Positions 8,063 to 18,149 of a stretch of 64,000 nt of DNA are shown here, one piece after another. The stretch's first letter is position 1. Each line of letters opens with the position of its first letter. This stretch comes from Simplicispira sp. 125. Its GTDB lineage: Bacteria > Pseudomonadota > Gammaproteobacteria > Burkholderiales > Burkholderiaceae_C. A program made the translations under genes and the position numbers. The stretch lies in NCBI RefSeq assembly GCF_003096555.1, contig NZ_QEKM01000001.1, positions 930,001-994,000 of the forward strand. The letters run 5' to 3'. The notes beneath the pieces were generated by a model. That model saw only the letters and a list, made by a program, of their open reading frames with translations, was not told the origin of the DNA and did no database searches.

Positions 8063-9268
8063 ATGACCGAAGCCTATATTTTCGACGCCGTGCGTACCCC
8101 GCGCGGCAAGGGTAAAAAAGATGGCGGCCTGCACCAGGCCACGCCCGTGTGGCTGCTGCGCACGCTGCTGCAGGCCTTGCAGCAGCGCAACCAGCTCGAT
8201 ACCGCGCTGGTGGACGATCTCGTTCTCGGCTGTGTCACCCCGGTAGGAGAGCAGGGTGCCGACATCGCCCGTACAGCCGTGCTGGATGCTGGCTGGGCGC
8301 AAAGTGTGGCTGGCGTGACGCTCTCGCGCTTCTGTGCCTCGGGCCTGGAGGCTGTGAACCTGGCCACGGCCAAGATCATGTCCGGCATGGAGGACATGGT
8401 CGTTGCGGGAGGTGTCGAATCCATGAGCCGCTGGGCCATGGGCAGTGACGGTGGAGCGTGGGTGATGGACCCACGCATCAACAGCGGAACGGCCTTTGTG
8501 CCCCAGGGCATCGGCGCCGACCTGATTGCCACGCTGGAGGGCTTCAGCCGCCAGGACCTGGATGCCTTTGCAGCCGAGTCGCACCGCCGTGCGGCGGCCG
8601 CACAGGCCGGGGGGCGCTTTGCAAAATCGCTGGTCGCGGTCACGGATATCAATGGCATGACCTGGCTGGACCATGACGAAACCATCCGCCCGGGGACCTC
8701 GGTCGAATTGCTCGCCAAGCTCAATTCCTCGTTCGAAATGATGGGCGCCATGGGTTTTGATTCCACGGCGCTGGACAAGTACACCACCATCGAGAAGATC
8801 CACCACCACCACCACGCGGGCAACTCCTCGGGCATTGTCGATGGCGCGGCGTTGATGCTGCTGGGCAGCAAGGCTGCGGGCGATAAGGCGGGCCTCAAGC
8901 CCCGCGCCAAGGTGCGAATGTGCGCCGTCATCGGCTCCGAGCCCACCATCATGCTGACCGGCCCCACGCCGGCGGTGCGCAAGGCCCTGGCCAAGGCGGG
9001 CATGGCGGCATCTGACATCGACCTGTGGGAAATCAACGAGGCCTTCGCCACCGTGCCGATGAAGACGGCGCGCGACCTGGGCGTTTCGCTCGACCGCGTG
9101 AATGTGAACGGTGGTGCCATCGCCATGGGCCACCCCCTGGGCGCTACGGGCGCCATCATCCTGGGCACGGCGCTGGACGAGCTGGAACGCACCGGCAAAG
9201 CCACAGCCATGGCCACCCTGTGCGTCGGTGCCGGCATGGGCATCGCGACCATCATCGAACGCGTTTGA
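8063..9268 (+). CDS. Acetyl-CoA C-acyltransferase (thiolase)
   Basis: Cleaves 3-ketoacyl-CoA with CoA in the last beta-oxidation step. The 401 residues contain the acylated cysteine at 91 ([14 protein letters not shown]), the EINEAFA motif, GHPLGATGA and the C-terminal proton-transfer cysteine in CVGAGMGIA. An AAGGAG sequence precedes the ATG. Just before the AGNSSG motif the protein has five histidines in a row (KIHHHHHAG), a natural feature. Position between an acyl-CoA dehydrogenase and a FadB-like gene points to degradation rather than biosynthesis. Confidence 0.94.
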   Translation: MTEAYIFDAVRTPRGKGKKDGGLHQATPVWLLRTLLQALQQRNQLDTALVDDLVLGCVTPVGEQGADIARTAVLDAGWAQSVAGVTLSRFCASGLEAVNLATAKIMSGMEDMVVAGGVESMSRWAMGSDGGAWVMDPRINSGTAFVPQGIGADLIATLEGFSRQDLDAFAAESHRRAAAAQAGGRFAKSLVAVTDINGMTWLDHDETIRPGTSVELLAKLNSSFEMMGAMGFDSTALDKYTTIEKIHHHHHAGNSSGIVDGAALMLLGSKAAGDKAGLKPRAKVRMCAVIGSEPTIMLTGPTPAVRKALAKAGMAASDIDLWEINEAFATVPMKTARDLGVSLDRVNVNGGAIAMGHPLGATGAIILGTALDELERTGKATAMATLCVGAGMGIATIIERV

Positions 9269-9282
9269 GGAAAGGCCGAACC

Positions 9283-11430
9283 ATGACACAGAACAACACC
9301 ATCGCCTTCGACGTGGATGCCAGCGGCATCGGCCTGGTCACCTTCGACCAGCCTGGCCGCGTGATGAATGTGCTTACGCCCGAGCTGCTGGGCGGCTTCG
9401 CCACCCTTCTGGAGCGGCTGGAGAAAGAAGACTCTCTCAAAGGGCTGGTCATCACCTCCGGCAAGCCCTCCTTCATCGTGGGCGCCGATATTGACCAGCT
9501 CAGCCAGATCACCACCGTAGAGCAGGCTTTCCAGCTCGGCGAAGAACTCAAGGCCCTGCTGCGCCGCATGGAGAAATGCGGCAAGCCCGTGGTGGCCGCC
9601 CTCAACGGGACCACGCTGGGCGGCGGCCTGGAACTGGCGCTGGCCTGCCACGCCCGCTTCGCCATCGACGACCCCAAGGCCAAGATCGGCCTGCCCGAGG
9701 TCAAGCTGGGCCTGCTGCCCGGCGCCGGTGGCACGCAGCGCCTGCCGCGCCTGATCGGCATCCAGAAGAGCTTTGAACTCATCACCCAGGGCACGGAGCT
9801 GAGCCCCGCCAAGGCCAAGGGCCTGGGCATCGTCAACGACCTGGCGGCCACGCGCGAGGAGCTGCTGCAAAAGGCGCGTGACTGGTGCCTGGCCAACCCC
9901 AAGCCCGTGCAGCCCTGGGACGCCAAGGGCTTCCGCATCCCCGGCGGCGACAGCAAGAGCCCGTCCGTGGTGCAGATGCTGGCCATCGCGCCCTCCATGG
10001 CCAACGCCAAGGCGCATGGCAACTACCCGGCCATCACGCACATCATGAGCTGCCTGTTCGAAGGCTGCCTGCTCGACATCGACAACGCGCTGCAGGTCGA
10101 GTCGCGCTACTTCGCGGCCTGCATCGTCTCGCAGATCAGCAAGAACATGATCGGCACGCTGTGGTATCAGCTGGGTGCCATCAAGAAGGGCCAGTCGCGC
10201 CCCGCGAACCAGCCGCAGGGCAAAGTCAAAAAGGTCGGCATCCTGGGTGCGGGCATGATGGGCGCGGGCATCGCCTACGTCTCGGCCAAGGCTGGCATCG
10301 ACGTGGTACTGCTCGACACCACGCATGAGAACGCCGACAAGGGCAAGGCCTACTCGCAGGGCCTGCTGGACAAGGCCCTGTCGCGCGGCAAGACCACGCA
10401 GGACAAGCGAGATGCGCTGCTTGCGCGCATCCAGCCGACCACGCGCTACGAAGACCTGCAGGGCTGCGACCTGGTGGTGGAGGCCGTGTTCGAGGACCGC
10501 GCCATCAAGGCCGACTGCACCAAGCTGGCCGAGGCCGTGATCGGCGAGGACGCGGTGTTCGCCTCCAACACCTCCACGCTGCCCATCACCGGCCTGGCCC
10601 AGGTGAGCCGCCGCCCGGCGCACTTCATCGGCCTGCATTTCTTCTCGCCCGTGGACAAGATGCCGCTGGTCGAGATCATCGTGGGCGAGAAGACGTCGGA
10701 CGCCACGCTGGCGCGCGGTTTCGACTACGTGCTGCAGATCGGCAAGACGCCCATCGTGGTGAATGACAGCCGGGGCTTCTATACCTCGCGTGTGTTCGCC
10801 ACCTACGTGATGGAGGGCATCGCCATGCTGGCCGAGGGCGTGCATCCGCGCTCCATCGAGGTGGCGGGCGTCAAGGCCGGCATGCCCATGCCGCCGCTGG
10901 CCCTGCAGGACGAGGTGTCGCTGAGCCTGTCGCTGCACGTGAGCGACCAGACGCGCCGCGACCTGGAGGCCGAAGGCAAGAGCTACCCCACGCACCCTGG
11001 CGAGGCCGTGCTGCGCAAGCTCTGCGCCGAACTGGGCCGCGTCGGCAAGAAGGCCGGCAAGGGCTTTTACGACTACCAGGGCAAGGAAAAGAGCCTGTGG
11101 CCGGAGCTGACCACCCTGTACCCGCCGCGCGCCGACCAGCCCACGCAGCAGGAGCTGGTGGACCGGCTGATGTTCATCCAGGCCAACGAGGCCGCGCGCT
11201 GCTTCGAGGAAAACGTGGTGCGCTCGGTGGCCGACGCCAACATCGGCTCCATCTTCGGCTGGGGCTTCGCGCCGCACCAGGGCGGCGCGCTGCAGTTCAT
11301 CAACGCCATGGGCGTACAGCGCTTCGTAGCGCGCTCGCGTGAACTGGCGCGGCAGCATGGCGCGCGCTTCGAGCCCGCGGCCATTCTGGTCCAGATGGCG
11401 CAGGAAAACGCGAGGTTCCAGGATGCGTGA
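9283..11430 (+). CDS. fadB: Multifunctional beta-oxidation protein: enoyl-CoA hydratase / 3-hydroxyacyl-CoA dehydrogenase
   Basis: 715 residues carry two steps. The N-terminal crotonase domain (about 1-190) has the oxyanion-hole segments IVGADIDQL and [15 protein letters not shown] and the catalytic glutamates around [18 protein letters not shown]. The NAD-binding domain begins near 310 with [18 protein letters not shown], followed by the dehydrogenase signature [18 protein letters not shown]. The ATG at 9283 follows GAGG-AAAGG. It would pair with the upstream thiolase as a trifunctional-type complex. The symbol is by family; fadJ is equally possible. From here to about 13400 third codon positions look richer in G/C than in the flanks. 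Confidence 0.93.
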   Translation: MTQNNTIAFDVDASGIGLVTFDQPGRVMNVLTPELLGGFATLLERLEKEDSLKGLVITSGKPSFIVGADIDQLSQITTVEQAFQLGEELKALLRRMEKCGKPVVAALNGTTLGGGLELALACHARFAIDDPKAKIGLPEVKLGLLPGAGGTQRLPRLIGIQKSFELITQGTELSPAKAKGLGIVNDLAATREELLQKARDWCLANPKPVQPWDAKGFRIPGGDSKSPSVVQMLAIAPSMANAKAHGNYPAITHIMSCLFEGCLLDIDNALQVESRYFAACIVSQISKNMIGTLWYQLGAIKKGQSRPANQPQGKVKKVGILGAGMMGAGIAYVSAKAGIDVVLLDTTHENADKGKAYSQGLLDKALSRGKTTQDKRDALLARIQPTTRYEDLQGCDLVVEAVFEDRAIKADCTKLAEAVIGEDAVFASNTSTLPITGLAQVSRRPAHFIGLHFFSPVDKMPLVEIIVGEKTSDATLARGFDYVLQIGKTPIVVNDSRGFYTSRVFATYVMEGIAMLAEGVHPRSIEVAGVKAGMPMPPLALQDEVSLSLSLHVSDQTRRDLEAEGKSYPTHPGEAVLRKLCAELGRVGKKAGKGFYDYQGKEKSLWPELTTLYPPRADQPTQQELVDRLMFIQANEAARCFEENVVRSVADANIGSIFGWGFAPHQGGALQFINAMGVQRFVARSRELARQHGARFEPAAILVQMAQENARFQDA

Positions 11431-12589
11431 TCCCGCCCTGGCCAGCGTGTACGTGGACTACTTCAACGAAACGCACGGCATGGTGCGCGACACCATGCGC
11501 CGCTTCGTCAACGAGGCGGTCAAGCCGCACATCGACGCATGGGAAGAGGCGGGCGGTTTCCCGCGCGAGGTGTACCAGCAGGCCGGCAGCCTGGGCCTGC
11601 TGGGCATAGGCCACCCCACCGAGTTCGGCGGCTCGGGCGAGCAGGACGTGTTCCTGAAGGTAGCCGCCAGCGAGGAACTGATGCGCAGCGGCTCGGGTGG
11701 CTTCGTCGCCAGCCTGGGTTCGCTGGACATCGGCCTGCCGCCGGTCTGGCGCACGGGTTCGGACGAGCTCAAGCAGCGCATCGTGCCGCAGGTGCTCGCG
11801 GGCGAGAAGATCATCGCCCTGGCCATCACCGAGCCCAGCGGCGGCTCGGACGTGGCCAACCTCAAGACCCGCGCGGTGCGTGATGGCGACCACTATGTGG
11901 TCAACGGCTCCAAGACCTTCATCACCTCGGGCGCGCGCGCCGACTACTACACCGTGGCCGTGCGCACGGGCGAGGCGGGTTTTGGCGGCGTCTCGCTGCT
12001 GCTCATCGAGAAGGGCACGCCGGGCTTCACCGTGGGGCGCACGCTCAAGAAGATGGGCTGGTGGGCCTCGGATACGGCCGAGCTGTTCTTCCAGGACTGC
12101 CGCGTGCCGGCGGAAAACCTGCTGGGGCCGGAGAACTCGGGCTTCTTCACCATCATGGCCAACTTCCAGGCCGAGCGCCTGAGCCTGGCCATCATGGCGA
12201 CCATGACGGCGCAGCTCGCGCTGGAGCAATGCCTGGCCTACGTGAAGGAGCGCACCACCTTCGGCAAGCCGCTGTCCAAGCACCAGGTCATCCGCCACAA
12301 GCTGGCCGAAATGGCCACGCAGGTGAACGTGGCGCGGGAGTACACCTACCGCTGCGCCGCGCGCATGCAGGCGGGCGAGTCGGCGATTGCCGAGGTCTCC
12401 ATGGCCAAGAACTTCGCCACCTCGGTGTCCACCATGGTCACGGATGAGGCGGTGCAGATCTTTGGCGGCATGGGCTACATGCGCGAGTCGCTGGTCGAGC
12501 GCCTGTACCGCGACAACCGCATCCTCTCGATCGGTGGCGGCACGCACGAGATCATGAACGAGATCATTTCTAAGCAATTGGGACTCTGA
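11423..12589 (+). CDS. Acyl-CoA dehydrogenase (second in the operon)
   Basis: 388-residue flavoprotein of the same fold as the product at 6869 but clearly a different subgroup. The ATG at 11423 overlaps the fadB stop by eight bases and follows GAGG. Motifs are [14 protein letters not shown] near residue 135, [17 protein letters not shown] near 157, the [18 protein letters not shown] segment and [11 protein letters not shown] with [13 protein letters not shown] at the end. Two dehydrogenases in one operon usually divide the work by chain length or branching. The adjacent racemase-like gene hints at branched acyl-CoAs, but this is inference. Confidence 0.92.
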   Translation: MRDPALASVYVDYFNETHGMVRDTMRRFVNEAVKPHIDAWEEAGGFPREVYQQAGSLGLLGIGHPTEFGGSGEQDVFLKVAASEELMRSGSGGFVASLGSLDIGLPPVWRTGSDELKQRIVPQVLAGEKIIALAITEPSGGSDVANLKTRAVRDGDHYVVNGSKTFITSGARADYYTVAVRTGEAGFGGVSLLLIEKGTPGFTVGRTLKKMGWWASDTAELFFQDCRVPAENLLGPENSGFFTIMANFQAERLSLAIMATMTAQLALEQCLAYVKERTTFGKPLSKHQVIRHKLAEMATQVNVAREYTYRCAARMQAGESAIAEVSMAKNFATSVSTMVTDEAVQIFGGMGYMRESLVERLYRDNRILSIGGGTHEIMNEIISKQLGL

Positions 12590-13626
12590 TGGGCGATACC
12601 GCATTGCCACCGTTGCTGTCCGGCCTGCGCGTGCTCGACCTCACGCGCAACCTGCCCGGTCCCTTCGCCACGCGCCTGCTGGCCGACCTGGGCGCCACCA
12701 TCGTCAAGGTGGAGCCGCCCGAGGGTGACCCGGCGCGGCCGCTGGCGGCGCTGTTCGAGGCGCTCAACCACGGCAAGGAATGCCGCAGCATCGACTTCCG
12801 CAGCAGCGCCGACCTGGACCGCCTGCGCGCCTGGGTGCAGGAGGCCGACGTGCTGCTCGACAGCTTCCGCCCCGGTGTGCTGCAGGGCCTGGGGCTGGAT
12901 GCGGCCACGTTGCACGCGCTGAACCCGCGCCTGGTGATGGTGTCCATCACCGGCTACGGCCAGCACGGCCCCTGGGCGCAGAAGGCGGGGCACGACCTGA
13001 ACTTCATGGCGCTGTCGGGCGTGCTGGACCAGATGCGCGCGCCCACGGGCGAACTGGCCCTGTCCAACGTGCAGTGGGGCGACCTCGCGGGCGGCAGCGC
13101 CATGGCCTGCATCGCCGTGCTGGCGGCCGTGTTCGAGGCACAGAAGACGGGGCAGGGTCGGCACCTGGACGTGAGCATGGTCCATGGCCTGCACGCCCAA
13201 CTGGTCATGCCCCAGGCCACGGGCGCCATGCTGGCGCCGCTGCTGGGGCGCCGCCCCGGCGCGGGCGAAGACTTGCTCAACGGCGTGCTGCCTTGCTACA
13301 ACCTCTACGCCACGCAGGACGGGCGCCACCTGGCCGTGGGGGCGCTGGAGTTCAAGTTCTGGAAGGCAGCGTGCGAGGTCTTTGGCCGCGCTGACTGGGT
13401 GGCGCAGCACTGGCAACGCGGGCAACTGCCGGGCTCGCCCGAGTCCGCCGCTCTGCGCGATGCGGTGGCGCGGCTTGTGGCGTCGCACCCGCTGGAGTAC
13501 TGGAGCGAGCGCTTTGCACAGGCCGATGCCTGCGTAACGCCGGTGCTCACGCTGGAAGAAGCGCAGGCGCACCCCTTGTTCGCGGATGGGGTGCGGCACC
13601 AGCCCTGGGCCGAGATACTGCCCTGA
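12589..13626 (+). CDS. CaiB/BaiF family III CoA-transferase or alpha-methylacyl-CoA racemase
   Basis: 345 residues with the family N-terminus LSGLRVLDLTRNLPGPFATR and LADLGATIVKVEPPEGDPAR. The segment AGHDLNFMALSGVLD resembles the racemase active site (GHDINYLALSGVL in AMACR) more than the formyl-CoA transferase type, and the aspartate is present. The length is also nearer to racemases. The start overlaps the previous stop (TGATG), so it is translationally coupled and ends the operon. A racemase would convert (2R)-methylacyl-CoA to the form oxidised by acyl-CoA dehydrogenase. Choice between the two activities is open. Confidence 0.85.
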   Translation: MGDTALPPLLSGLRVLDLTRNLPGPFATRLLADLGATIVKVEPPEGDPARPLAALFEALNHGKECRSIDFRSSADLDRLRAWVQEADVLLDSFRPGVLQGLGLDAATLHALNPRLVMVSITGYGQHGPWAQKAGHDLNFMALSGVLDQMRAPTGELALSNVQWGDLAGGSAMACIAVLAAVFEAQKTGQGRHLDVSMVHGLHAQLVMPQATGAMLAPLLGRRPGAGEDLLNGVLPCYNLYATQDGRHLAVGALEFKFWKAACEVFGRADWVAQHWQRGQLPGSPESAALRDAVARLVASHPLEYWSERFAQADACVTPVLTLEEAQAHPLFADGVRHQPWAEILP

Positions 13627-13668
13627 TGCGGGCTTAAATCATGCTGCGCCGCTTTTACACTCAGCAGC

Positions 13669-14706
13669 ATGATCACCTTTCACAACCCGCTGCACCACCT
13701 GCACGCTCCGGCCTATGAGTTTTTCCGGGGTGAGCGGGTGCCGTGTTTCGAGAAGCCTGCGCGCGTTGACTATGTCGAGACCCGCCTGACCGAGCAAGGC
13801 CATGTGCTGCTGGCGCCTGACCACGACAGCACCCCTGCGCTGGCCCAGGTGCATATGCTGCGCTACCTGCAATTCCTCACGACGGCCTGGTCGCAGTGGC
13901 TGGCGCTCGATCCGGCCAACGCCGATGTCCAGCCCTTTCCGTCGGTCTGGCCTGTGCGTACCCTGCGCAGCGACATCGAACCCGACAACTTCGTTGCCCG
14001 CCTCGGGCTGTATTCCATGGACAACGGCTCACCCTTGGCCGCTGGCACCTGGCAGGCAGCCAAGGCCGGCGCCGATGCTGCTGCCAGCGCAGCAGTGCGC
14101 GTGGCCGGTGGTGCGCGCGCTGCGTTCTGCTGTACACGCCCGCCGGGTCACCATGCAGGGCCTGACTTTATGGGGGGTTACTGCTTTCTCAACAACGCGG
14201 CGGTGGCCGCGCAAACGCTGCGCGATCAGGGCGCCGCCCGCGTTGCCGTGCTGGACGTCGACTACCACCACGGCAACGGCACGCAGGGCATTTTTTATGA
14301 CCGCGCCGATGTGCTGTTCGTCAGCATCCACGGCGACCCGCGCACCGAATATCCGTTCTACCTGGGCCATGCCGATGAAGCCGGTGAAGGCGCCGGGGCT
14401 GGCTTCAACCTCAACCTTCCGCTGGCAGCGGGGAGCTCTGTCGTGGCCTGGTTTGACGCCCTGGATCAGGCCTGTGCGCGCATTGCGGCGGATGGTGTCG
14501 ATGCCCTGGTGGTATCGCTGGGGCTCGATACCTATGAGGGTGATCCGATCTCGCGCTTTGCGCTGGCGTCGCCCGACTTCTTGCGGCTGGGCGAACGCCT
14601 GGCGCGGCTGGGCATGCCGACGGTGTTTGTGTTGGAGGGGGGCTATGCGGCTGCAGAACTGGGCACCAATGCCGTGAACGTGCTCGATGGTTTTGAACAG
14701 GCTTGA
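13669..14706 (+). CDS. Histone deacetylase-like amidohydrolase (acetylpolyamine amidohydrolase group)
   Basis: Zinc amidohydrolase of 345 residues. RPPGHHAG places the catalytic His pair at 161-162. [11 protein letters not shown] gives zinc ligands Asp198 and His200, and [10 protein letters not shown] supplies Asp287. Bacterial members deacetylate acetylpolyamines or other small acetyl-amines. No Shine-Dalgarno sequence lies before the ATG, and the start codon is part of an inverted repeat (ATGCTGC at 13641 and GCAGCAT at 13664). A TACACT -10-like hexamer eight bases upstream suggests a very short or absent leader. The next gene starts 17 bp downstream. Confidence 0.88.
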   Translation: MITFHNPLHHLHAPAYEFFRGERVPCFEKPARVDYVETRLTEQGHVLLAPDHDSTPALAQVHMLRYLQFLTTAWSQWLALDPANADVQPFPSVWPVRTLRSDIEPDNFVARLGLYSMDNGSPLAAGTWQAAKAGADAAASAAVRVAGGARAAFCCTRPPGHHAGPDFMGGYCFLNNAAVAAQTLRDQGAARVAVLDVDYHHGNGTQGIFYDRADVLFVSIHGDPRTEYPFYLGHADEAGEGAGAGFNLNLPLAAGSSVVAWFDALDQACARIAADGVDALVVSLGLDTYEGDPISRFALASPDFLRLGERLARLGMPTVFVLEGGYAAAELGTNAVNVLDGFEQA

Positions 14707-14723
14707 CGGCAGAAGGAATGGGT

Positions 14724-15827
14724 ATGGTGGACCAGGTCGATTGCGTGGTGGTGGGTGCTGGTGTGGTGGGGCTGGCAGTGGCGCGTGCGCTGGCGCTGCA
14801 GGGGCGCGAGGTCTTGGTGCTGGAGGCGGCGAACGCCATGGGTACCGGCACCAGTGCGCGCAACAGCGAGGTTATCCATGCGGGCCTGTACTACGCTGCG
14901 GGTTCGCTCAAAGCGCGCCTGTGTGTGCAGGGCCGCGAGATGTTGTATGGCTACTGCGCCGAGCGCCATGTTCCCCACCAGCGCTGCGGCAAACTGGTGG
15001 TGGCCACGGATGTCGCGCAGCTGTCCGCCTTGCAGGCGGTACAGCGCCACGCACAGGCCAATGGCGTGCTCGACCTGGAGTGGCTCGATCGCAATGCAGC
15101 GCAGGCGCTGGAACCTGCCCTGGAATGCGTAGCTGCCCTGCATTCGCCCAGCACGGGCATTGTGGACAGCCACGGCCTGATGCTGGCCTTGCTGGGTGAT
15201 CTGGAGAGTCAAGGCGGTGTTTTGGCATTGAATTCGCCTCTAGAGCAAGCCCAATGCGCGCAAGAAGCTATTGAATTGGTAGTGAAGGACGGTACGCGAT
15301 TGCGTGCAACAACCGTGGTGAACGCGGCCGGTCTGGCCGCTCCCGGTCTGGCGGCGCGGTTTGCGGGCATGGACCCGGTGCACGTGCCGCAGGCGTGTTA
15401 CGTCAAGGGCAACTATTTCACGCTCATTGGCCGGGCACCTTTCTCGCGCCTGATCTATCCCGTGCCCGAAGCCTCCGGCCTGGGTGTACACCTGACGCTG
15501 GACCTGGGTGGCCAGGCCAAGTTTGGTCCCGATGTGCAATGGGTGGACAGTGCCAACGACCTGCTGGTGGATGCCACGCGGGGCGATGCGTTCTATGCCG
15601 AAGTACGCAAATACTGGCCGGGGCTGCGCGATGGTGCGCTGGCGCCGGGCTACGCCGGCATTCGGCCCAAGGTGCGTGGCCCGCAGGGACTGATGGCCGA
15701 CTTCTGTATCCAGGGGCCGGCAGTGCACGGGGTGCCCGGACTGGTTCAGTTGTTCGGCATCGAATCGCCCGGCCTGACCAGTGCGCTGGCCATTGGCGCC
15801 CATGTCGCTGCCCTGCTGCAAGACTGA
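14724..15827 (+). CDS. FAD-dependent oxidoreductase (DAO family, L-2-hydroxyglutarate oxidase-like)
   Basis: 367-residue flavoprotein with an N-terminal dinucleotide fold [16 protein letters not shown], the motif [18 protein letters not shown] typical of LhgO/L2HGDH-type enzymes, and a C-terminal [18 protein letters not shown] 14724 is preferred because AAGGA lies six bases upstream; ATG 14718 sits directly on that site. Residues about 165-187 ([20 protein letters not shown]) are encoded by what looks like an in-frame copy of the dispersed repeat, in the variable part between the cap strands. Substrate is not certain. It may form a pair with the amidohydrolase upstream. Confidence 0.85.
   Translation: MVDQVDCVVVGAGVVGLAVARALALQGREVLVLEAANAMGTGTSARNSEVIHAGLYYAAGSLKARLCVQGREMLYGYCAERHVPHQRCGKLVVATDVAQLSALQAVQRHAQANGVLDLEWLDRNAAQALEPALECVAALHSPSTGIVDSHGLMLALLGDLESQGGVLALNSPLEQAQCAQEAIELVVKDGTRLRATTVVNAAGLAAPGLAARFAGMDPVHVPQACYVKGNYFTLIGRAPFSRLIYPVPEASGLGVHLTLDLGGQAKFGPDVQWVDSANDLLVDATRGDAFYAEVRKYWPGLRDGALAPGYAGIRPKVRGPQGLMADFCIQGPAVHGVPGLVQLFGIESPGLTSALAIGAHVAALLQD
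15220..15286 (-). repeat. Copy 2 of the dispersed palindromic repeat, in frame inside the FAD oxidoreductase gene
   Basis: On the plus strand this is the reverse orientation: ttttggcattg, gcctctag, agcaagc, loop, gcgcaagaagctattgaa and ggtagtgaa. Blocks and spacing follow the intergenic reverse copy at 22517. Only the right half of the central dyad is well kept. The frame stays open through all 67 bases. Confidence 0.55.
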
Positions 15828-15954
15828 CGGGTGATAGCCGCATCCGACCAACTTTCTTGCGGGGTTTTGCCCATCATCGCTAAGATGAGCCCATGGTGGT
15901 CGCAAATTGGCACCTGCGGGCATGCCTGATTTGTATTTTTCATGAAAGGCTGAT

Positions 15955-16266
15955 ATGACGACTTCTGCAAACGATGTACTCCAAAGCACCCAGTCCGAAC
16001 TGGAGAAACTGGTCTCCGACCTGCGTGCCCTGATGTCCAACAAGGATTTTGACGGCGTACCCGAAATCAAGATGCTGCGCCAGCGCCTGGACGATGGCCT
16101 GCACAACGCCCGCGATTCCGCCGTGCGTGCAGCCCAGGAAGCCGCGCGCCAGGCCAAGGATGCCGCACGCGCTGCCGACCGTTATGCCCACGACGAGCCC
16201 TGGCGTGTTGCAGGTGCCGCCATGGCTGTGGGCGCGCTGGTGGGATTCCTGCTTGCACGCCGTTGA
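15955..16266 (+). CDS. DUF883 (ElaB/YqjD-type) membrane-anchored protein
   Basis: 103 residues. A long amphipathic, alanine-rich helix (about 5-75, with QEAARQAKDAARAADRYA) is followed by a C-terminal membrane segment GAAMAVGALVGFLLARR. This is the layout of E. coli YqjD and ElaB, inner-membrane proteins reported to bind ribosomes in stationary phase. It is the first of three genes in the same order as yqjD-yqjE-yqjK. A ribosome-binding site AAAGG lies eight bases before the ATG. Confidence 0.88.
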   Translation: MTTSANDVLQSTQSELEKLVSDLRALMSNKDFDGVPEIKMLRQRLDDGLHNARDSAVRAAQEAARQAKDAARAADRYAHDEPWRVAGAAMAVGALVGFLLARR

Positions 16267-16314
16267 AGCGAGCGTTCTGGCAATAGACAGACTGCAAGTG
16301 GGGAGGGAGGTGTC

Positions 16315-16710
16315 ATGAACTGGATTTCCCTTTTCGGGCTTGAAACGCTTGTCTTGCGCTGGCGCGCCGCAGCCATGGAAGGTGCCATGGCCATCGAAGA
16401 CAGGGCTGAGTTGGCGCGTCTCGAATGGCAGGAGCAAAAACGCAGGCTGCGTCAGCTGCTGCTGCTCGGCATTGCCGTGGCCGCACTGACCGTGGTGGCG
16501 CTGGTTGTGCTTTCGCTGGCTTTGCTGGTGCAGTTCTGGGACACGCCGCACCGTTCACTGGTGGCCTGGATTTTGGCGGCCCTGTGGTTGTTGGTCTGGG
16601 GCGGCTCCTTGGCCGCACTGCTGTCGGTAACCCGCCAGGCAGGCAATGCCTTTGCACTGACCCGCCAGGAGTTGCAACAAGACTGGCGCGAAATCAAGGA
16701 GCACCTGTGA
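16315..16710 (+). CDS. YqjE-type phage-holin-family membrane protein
   Basis: 131 residues with two predicted membrane helices (about 44-71 and 80-104) joined by a short loop, an amphipathic N-terminus, and a charged C-terminus TRQELQQDWREIKEHL. The domain is annotated as holin superfamily III in related proteins, but with this context a role in envelope stress or membrane organisation with the DUF883 protein is more likely than lysis. GGGAGGG precedes the start. The stop overlaps the next start. Confidence 0.8.
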   Translation: MNWISLFGLETLVLRWRAAAMEGAMAIEDRAELARLEWQEQKRRLRQLLLLGIAVAALTVVALVVLSLALLVQFWDTPHRSLVAWILAALWLLVWGGSLAALLSVTRQAGNAFALTRQELQQDWREIKEHL

Positions 16711-17030
16711 GCATGTCGTCTTCCCCTGCATCCGTGCCCACCGCTCGGCGCCCCACCGCTCAGCAGCAACGGGTGCTAGAGCGTATTGCAACCCAGCGGA
16801 CCAGACTGCGTGCCCGTAGCGCGCAGCGCCAACAGCTGCAGACCCAAGCCCGTAATACCCCAGGCGTTTCCCCCGATGCGCCTGTGATTCAACGGCTAGC
16901 GGTCTTTGCCAAACTGCATCCTGTGGTTGTGACGGCCGTGCTGGGCGCCGCATTGGCGGCGGGGCCGCGGCGCTTGGTGCGCTGGGCGGGGGTGATTTTG
17001 CCCCTCGTCATGCAGTTGCGCGGGCGATAA
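16707..17030 (+). CDS. YqjK-like small basic protein
   Basis: 107 residues from a GTG at 16707 that overlaps the preceding stop (GTGA) and lies five bases after AAGGAG. An ATG at 16713 is the alternative, giving 105 residues. The protein is rich in Arg and Gln in the first half (ERIATQRTRLRARSAQRQQL) and has a hydrophobic C-terminal half around VVVTAVLGAALAAGPRRLV. Third gene of the yqjDEK-like set. Function unknown; the assignment rests on position and general composition. Confidence 0.7.
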   Translation: MSMSSSPASVPTARRPTAQQQRVLERIATQRTRLRARSAQRQQLQTQARNTPGVSPDAPVIQRLAVFAKLHPVVVTAVLGAALAAGPRRLVRWAGVILPLVMQLRGR

Positions 17031-17045
17031 GACCCGCCTGCCTCG

Positions 17046-18113
17046 TCAGGCCAGGTTTTTGAGCGCGCGCGCCGTGCGCGCCACGATTGCTGGGCCTTCG
17101 TAGATCAACCCGGTGTAAATCTGCACCACATCAGCACCTGCGCGGATCTTGCTGACGGCATCTTCAGGGCCCATGATGCCGCCTACCCCGATGATGGGGA
17201 AGCGGCTGCCCAGGGCGGAGCGCAACTGGCGGATGACCTGGTTGCTCGCCTCCAGAACAGGGGTGCCGCTCAGGCCGCCGGCTTCTTCGGCATGGCGCAT
17301 ACCTTGCACCGCAGTGCGGCTGATGGTGGTATTGGTGGCAACCACGCCATCCATGCCGTGGCGCTGCAGCGTTGCGGCAATGACGGCCACTTGGGCTTCG
17401 TCCAGATCGGGCGCAATTTTTACAAAAATCGGCACGCGGCGCGGTTGACCGTCGGCCCTGCGGTGCTTTCCGGCCAGTTGTTCGCGCCGCTCGGCAATGG
17501 CGCCGAGCAGGCTGTCCAGGGCAGCATCGCTTTGCAGTGCACGCAGGTTCTGGGTATTGGGCGAACTGATGTTCACTGTCACATAGTCTGCATGGGGGTA
17601 AACGCCATCGAGGCAGGTGAGATAGTCGCGCGTGGCCTCTTCGATGGGCGTAGTGGCATTCTTGCCAATGTTCAGGCCCAGCAGCAGGGGGTGCTGCTGC
17701 TTGGTGCGGAATTTCGCCTGTTGCACGTTGTGGAGAAAGGCGTCCAGCCCGTCGTTGTTGAAACCCAGTCGGTTGATGAGCGCGCGCGCTTCGGGCAGGC
17801 GGAACATGCGCGGCTTGGGGTTGCCCGGTTGTCCCTTGGGCGTGACCGTGCCCACTTCGACAAAACCAAAGCCCATGGCGCCCAGTGCGTCGATGCAGCG
17901 TGCATTTTTGTCCAGCCCGGCCGCCAGGCCTACGCGGTTAGGGAAGAGCAACCCCGCCAGCTCGATAGGGTCGTGCACGGTTTCATTGCACCAGGCCCAC
18001 TGCAAGGGCGTGCCCTGGCCGCGGGCCAGCATGTCCATGGTGAGGTCGTGAGCGGTTTCGGCGTCGAGGCCGAACAGGAATGGGCGGGTAAGGGCGTAGG
18101 GGATCAGCGACAT
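17046..18113 (-). CDS. pyrD: Dihydroorotate dehydrogenase (quinone), class 2
   Basis: Membrane-associated FMN enzyme that oxidises dihydroorotate to orotate in pyrimidine synthesis and reduces quinone. 355 residues with the class 2 N-terminal membrane-docking helix region, [31 protein letters not shown] signature parts, the catalytic-serine segment [12 protein letters not shown] and the C-terminal flavin site [20 protein letters not shown]. It converges with the yqjK-like gene (15-bp gap) and diverges from rpiA with only 36 bp between the start codons. Confidence 0.96.
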   Translation of the reverse strand: MSLIPYALTRPFLFGLDAETAHDLTMDMLARGQGTPLQWAWCNETVHDPIELAGLLFPNRVGLAAGLDKNARCIDALGAMGFGFVEVGTVTPKGQPGNPKPRMFRLPEARALINRLGFNNDGLDAFLHNVQQAKFRTKQQHPLLLGLNIGKNATTPIEEATRDYLTCLDGVYPHADYVTVNISSPNTQNLRALQSDAALDSLLGAIAERREQLAGKHRRADGQPRRVPIFVKIAPDLDEAQVAVIAATLQRHGMDGVVATNTTISRTAVQGMRHAEEAGGLSGTPVLEASNQVIRQLRSALGSRFPIIGVGGIMGPEDAVSKIRAGADVVQIYTGLIYEGPAIVARTARALKNLA

Positions 18114-18149
18114 GGGGATAATTCAGTGTTCACCCCTTGATTCTCTCCC

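Noticed and set aside
8074..11358. Very long open frame on the minus strand opposite the thiolase and fadB genes
   Set aside because: It is the antisense shadow of two well-supported genes with high GC3, has no family signature and no ribosome-binding site.
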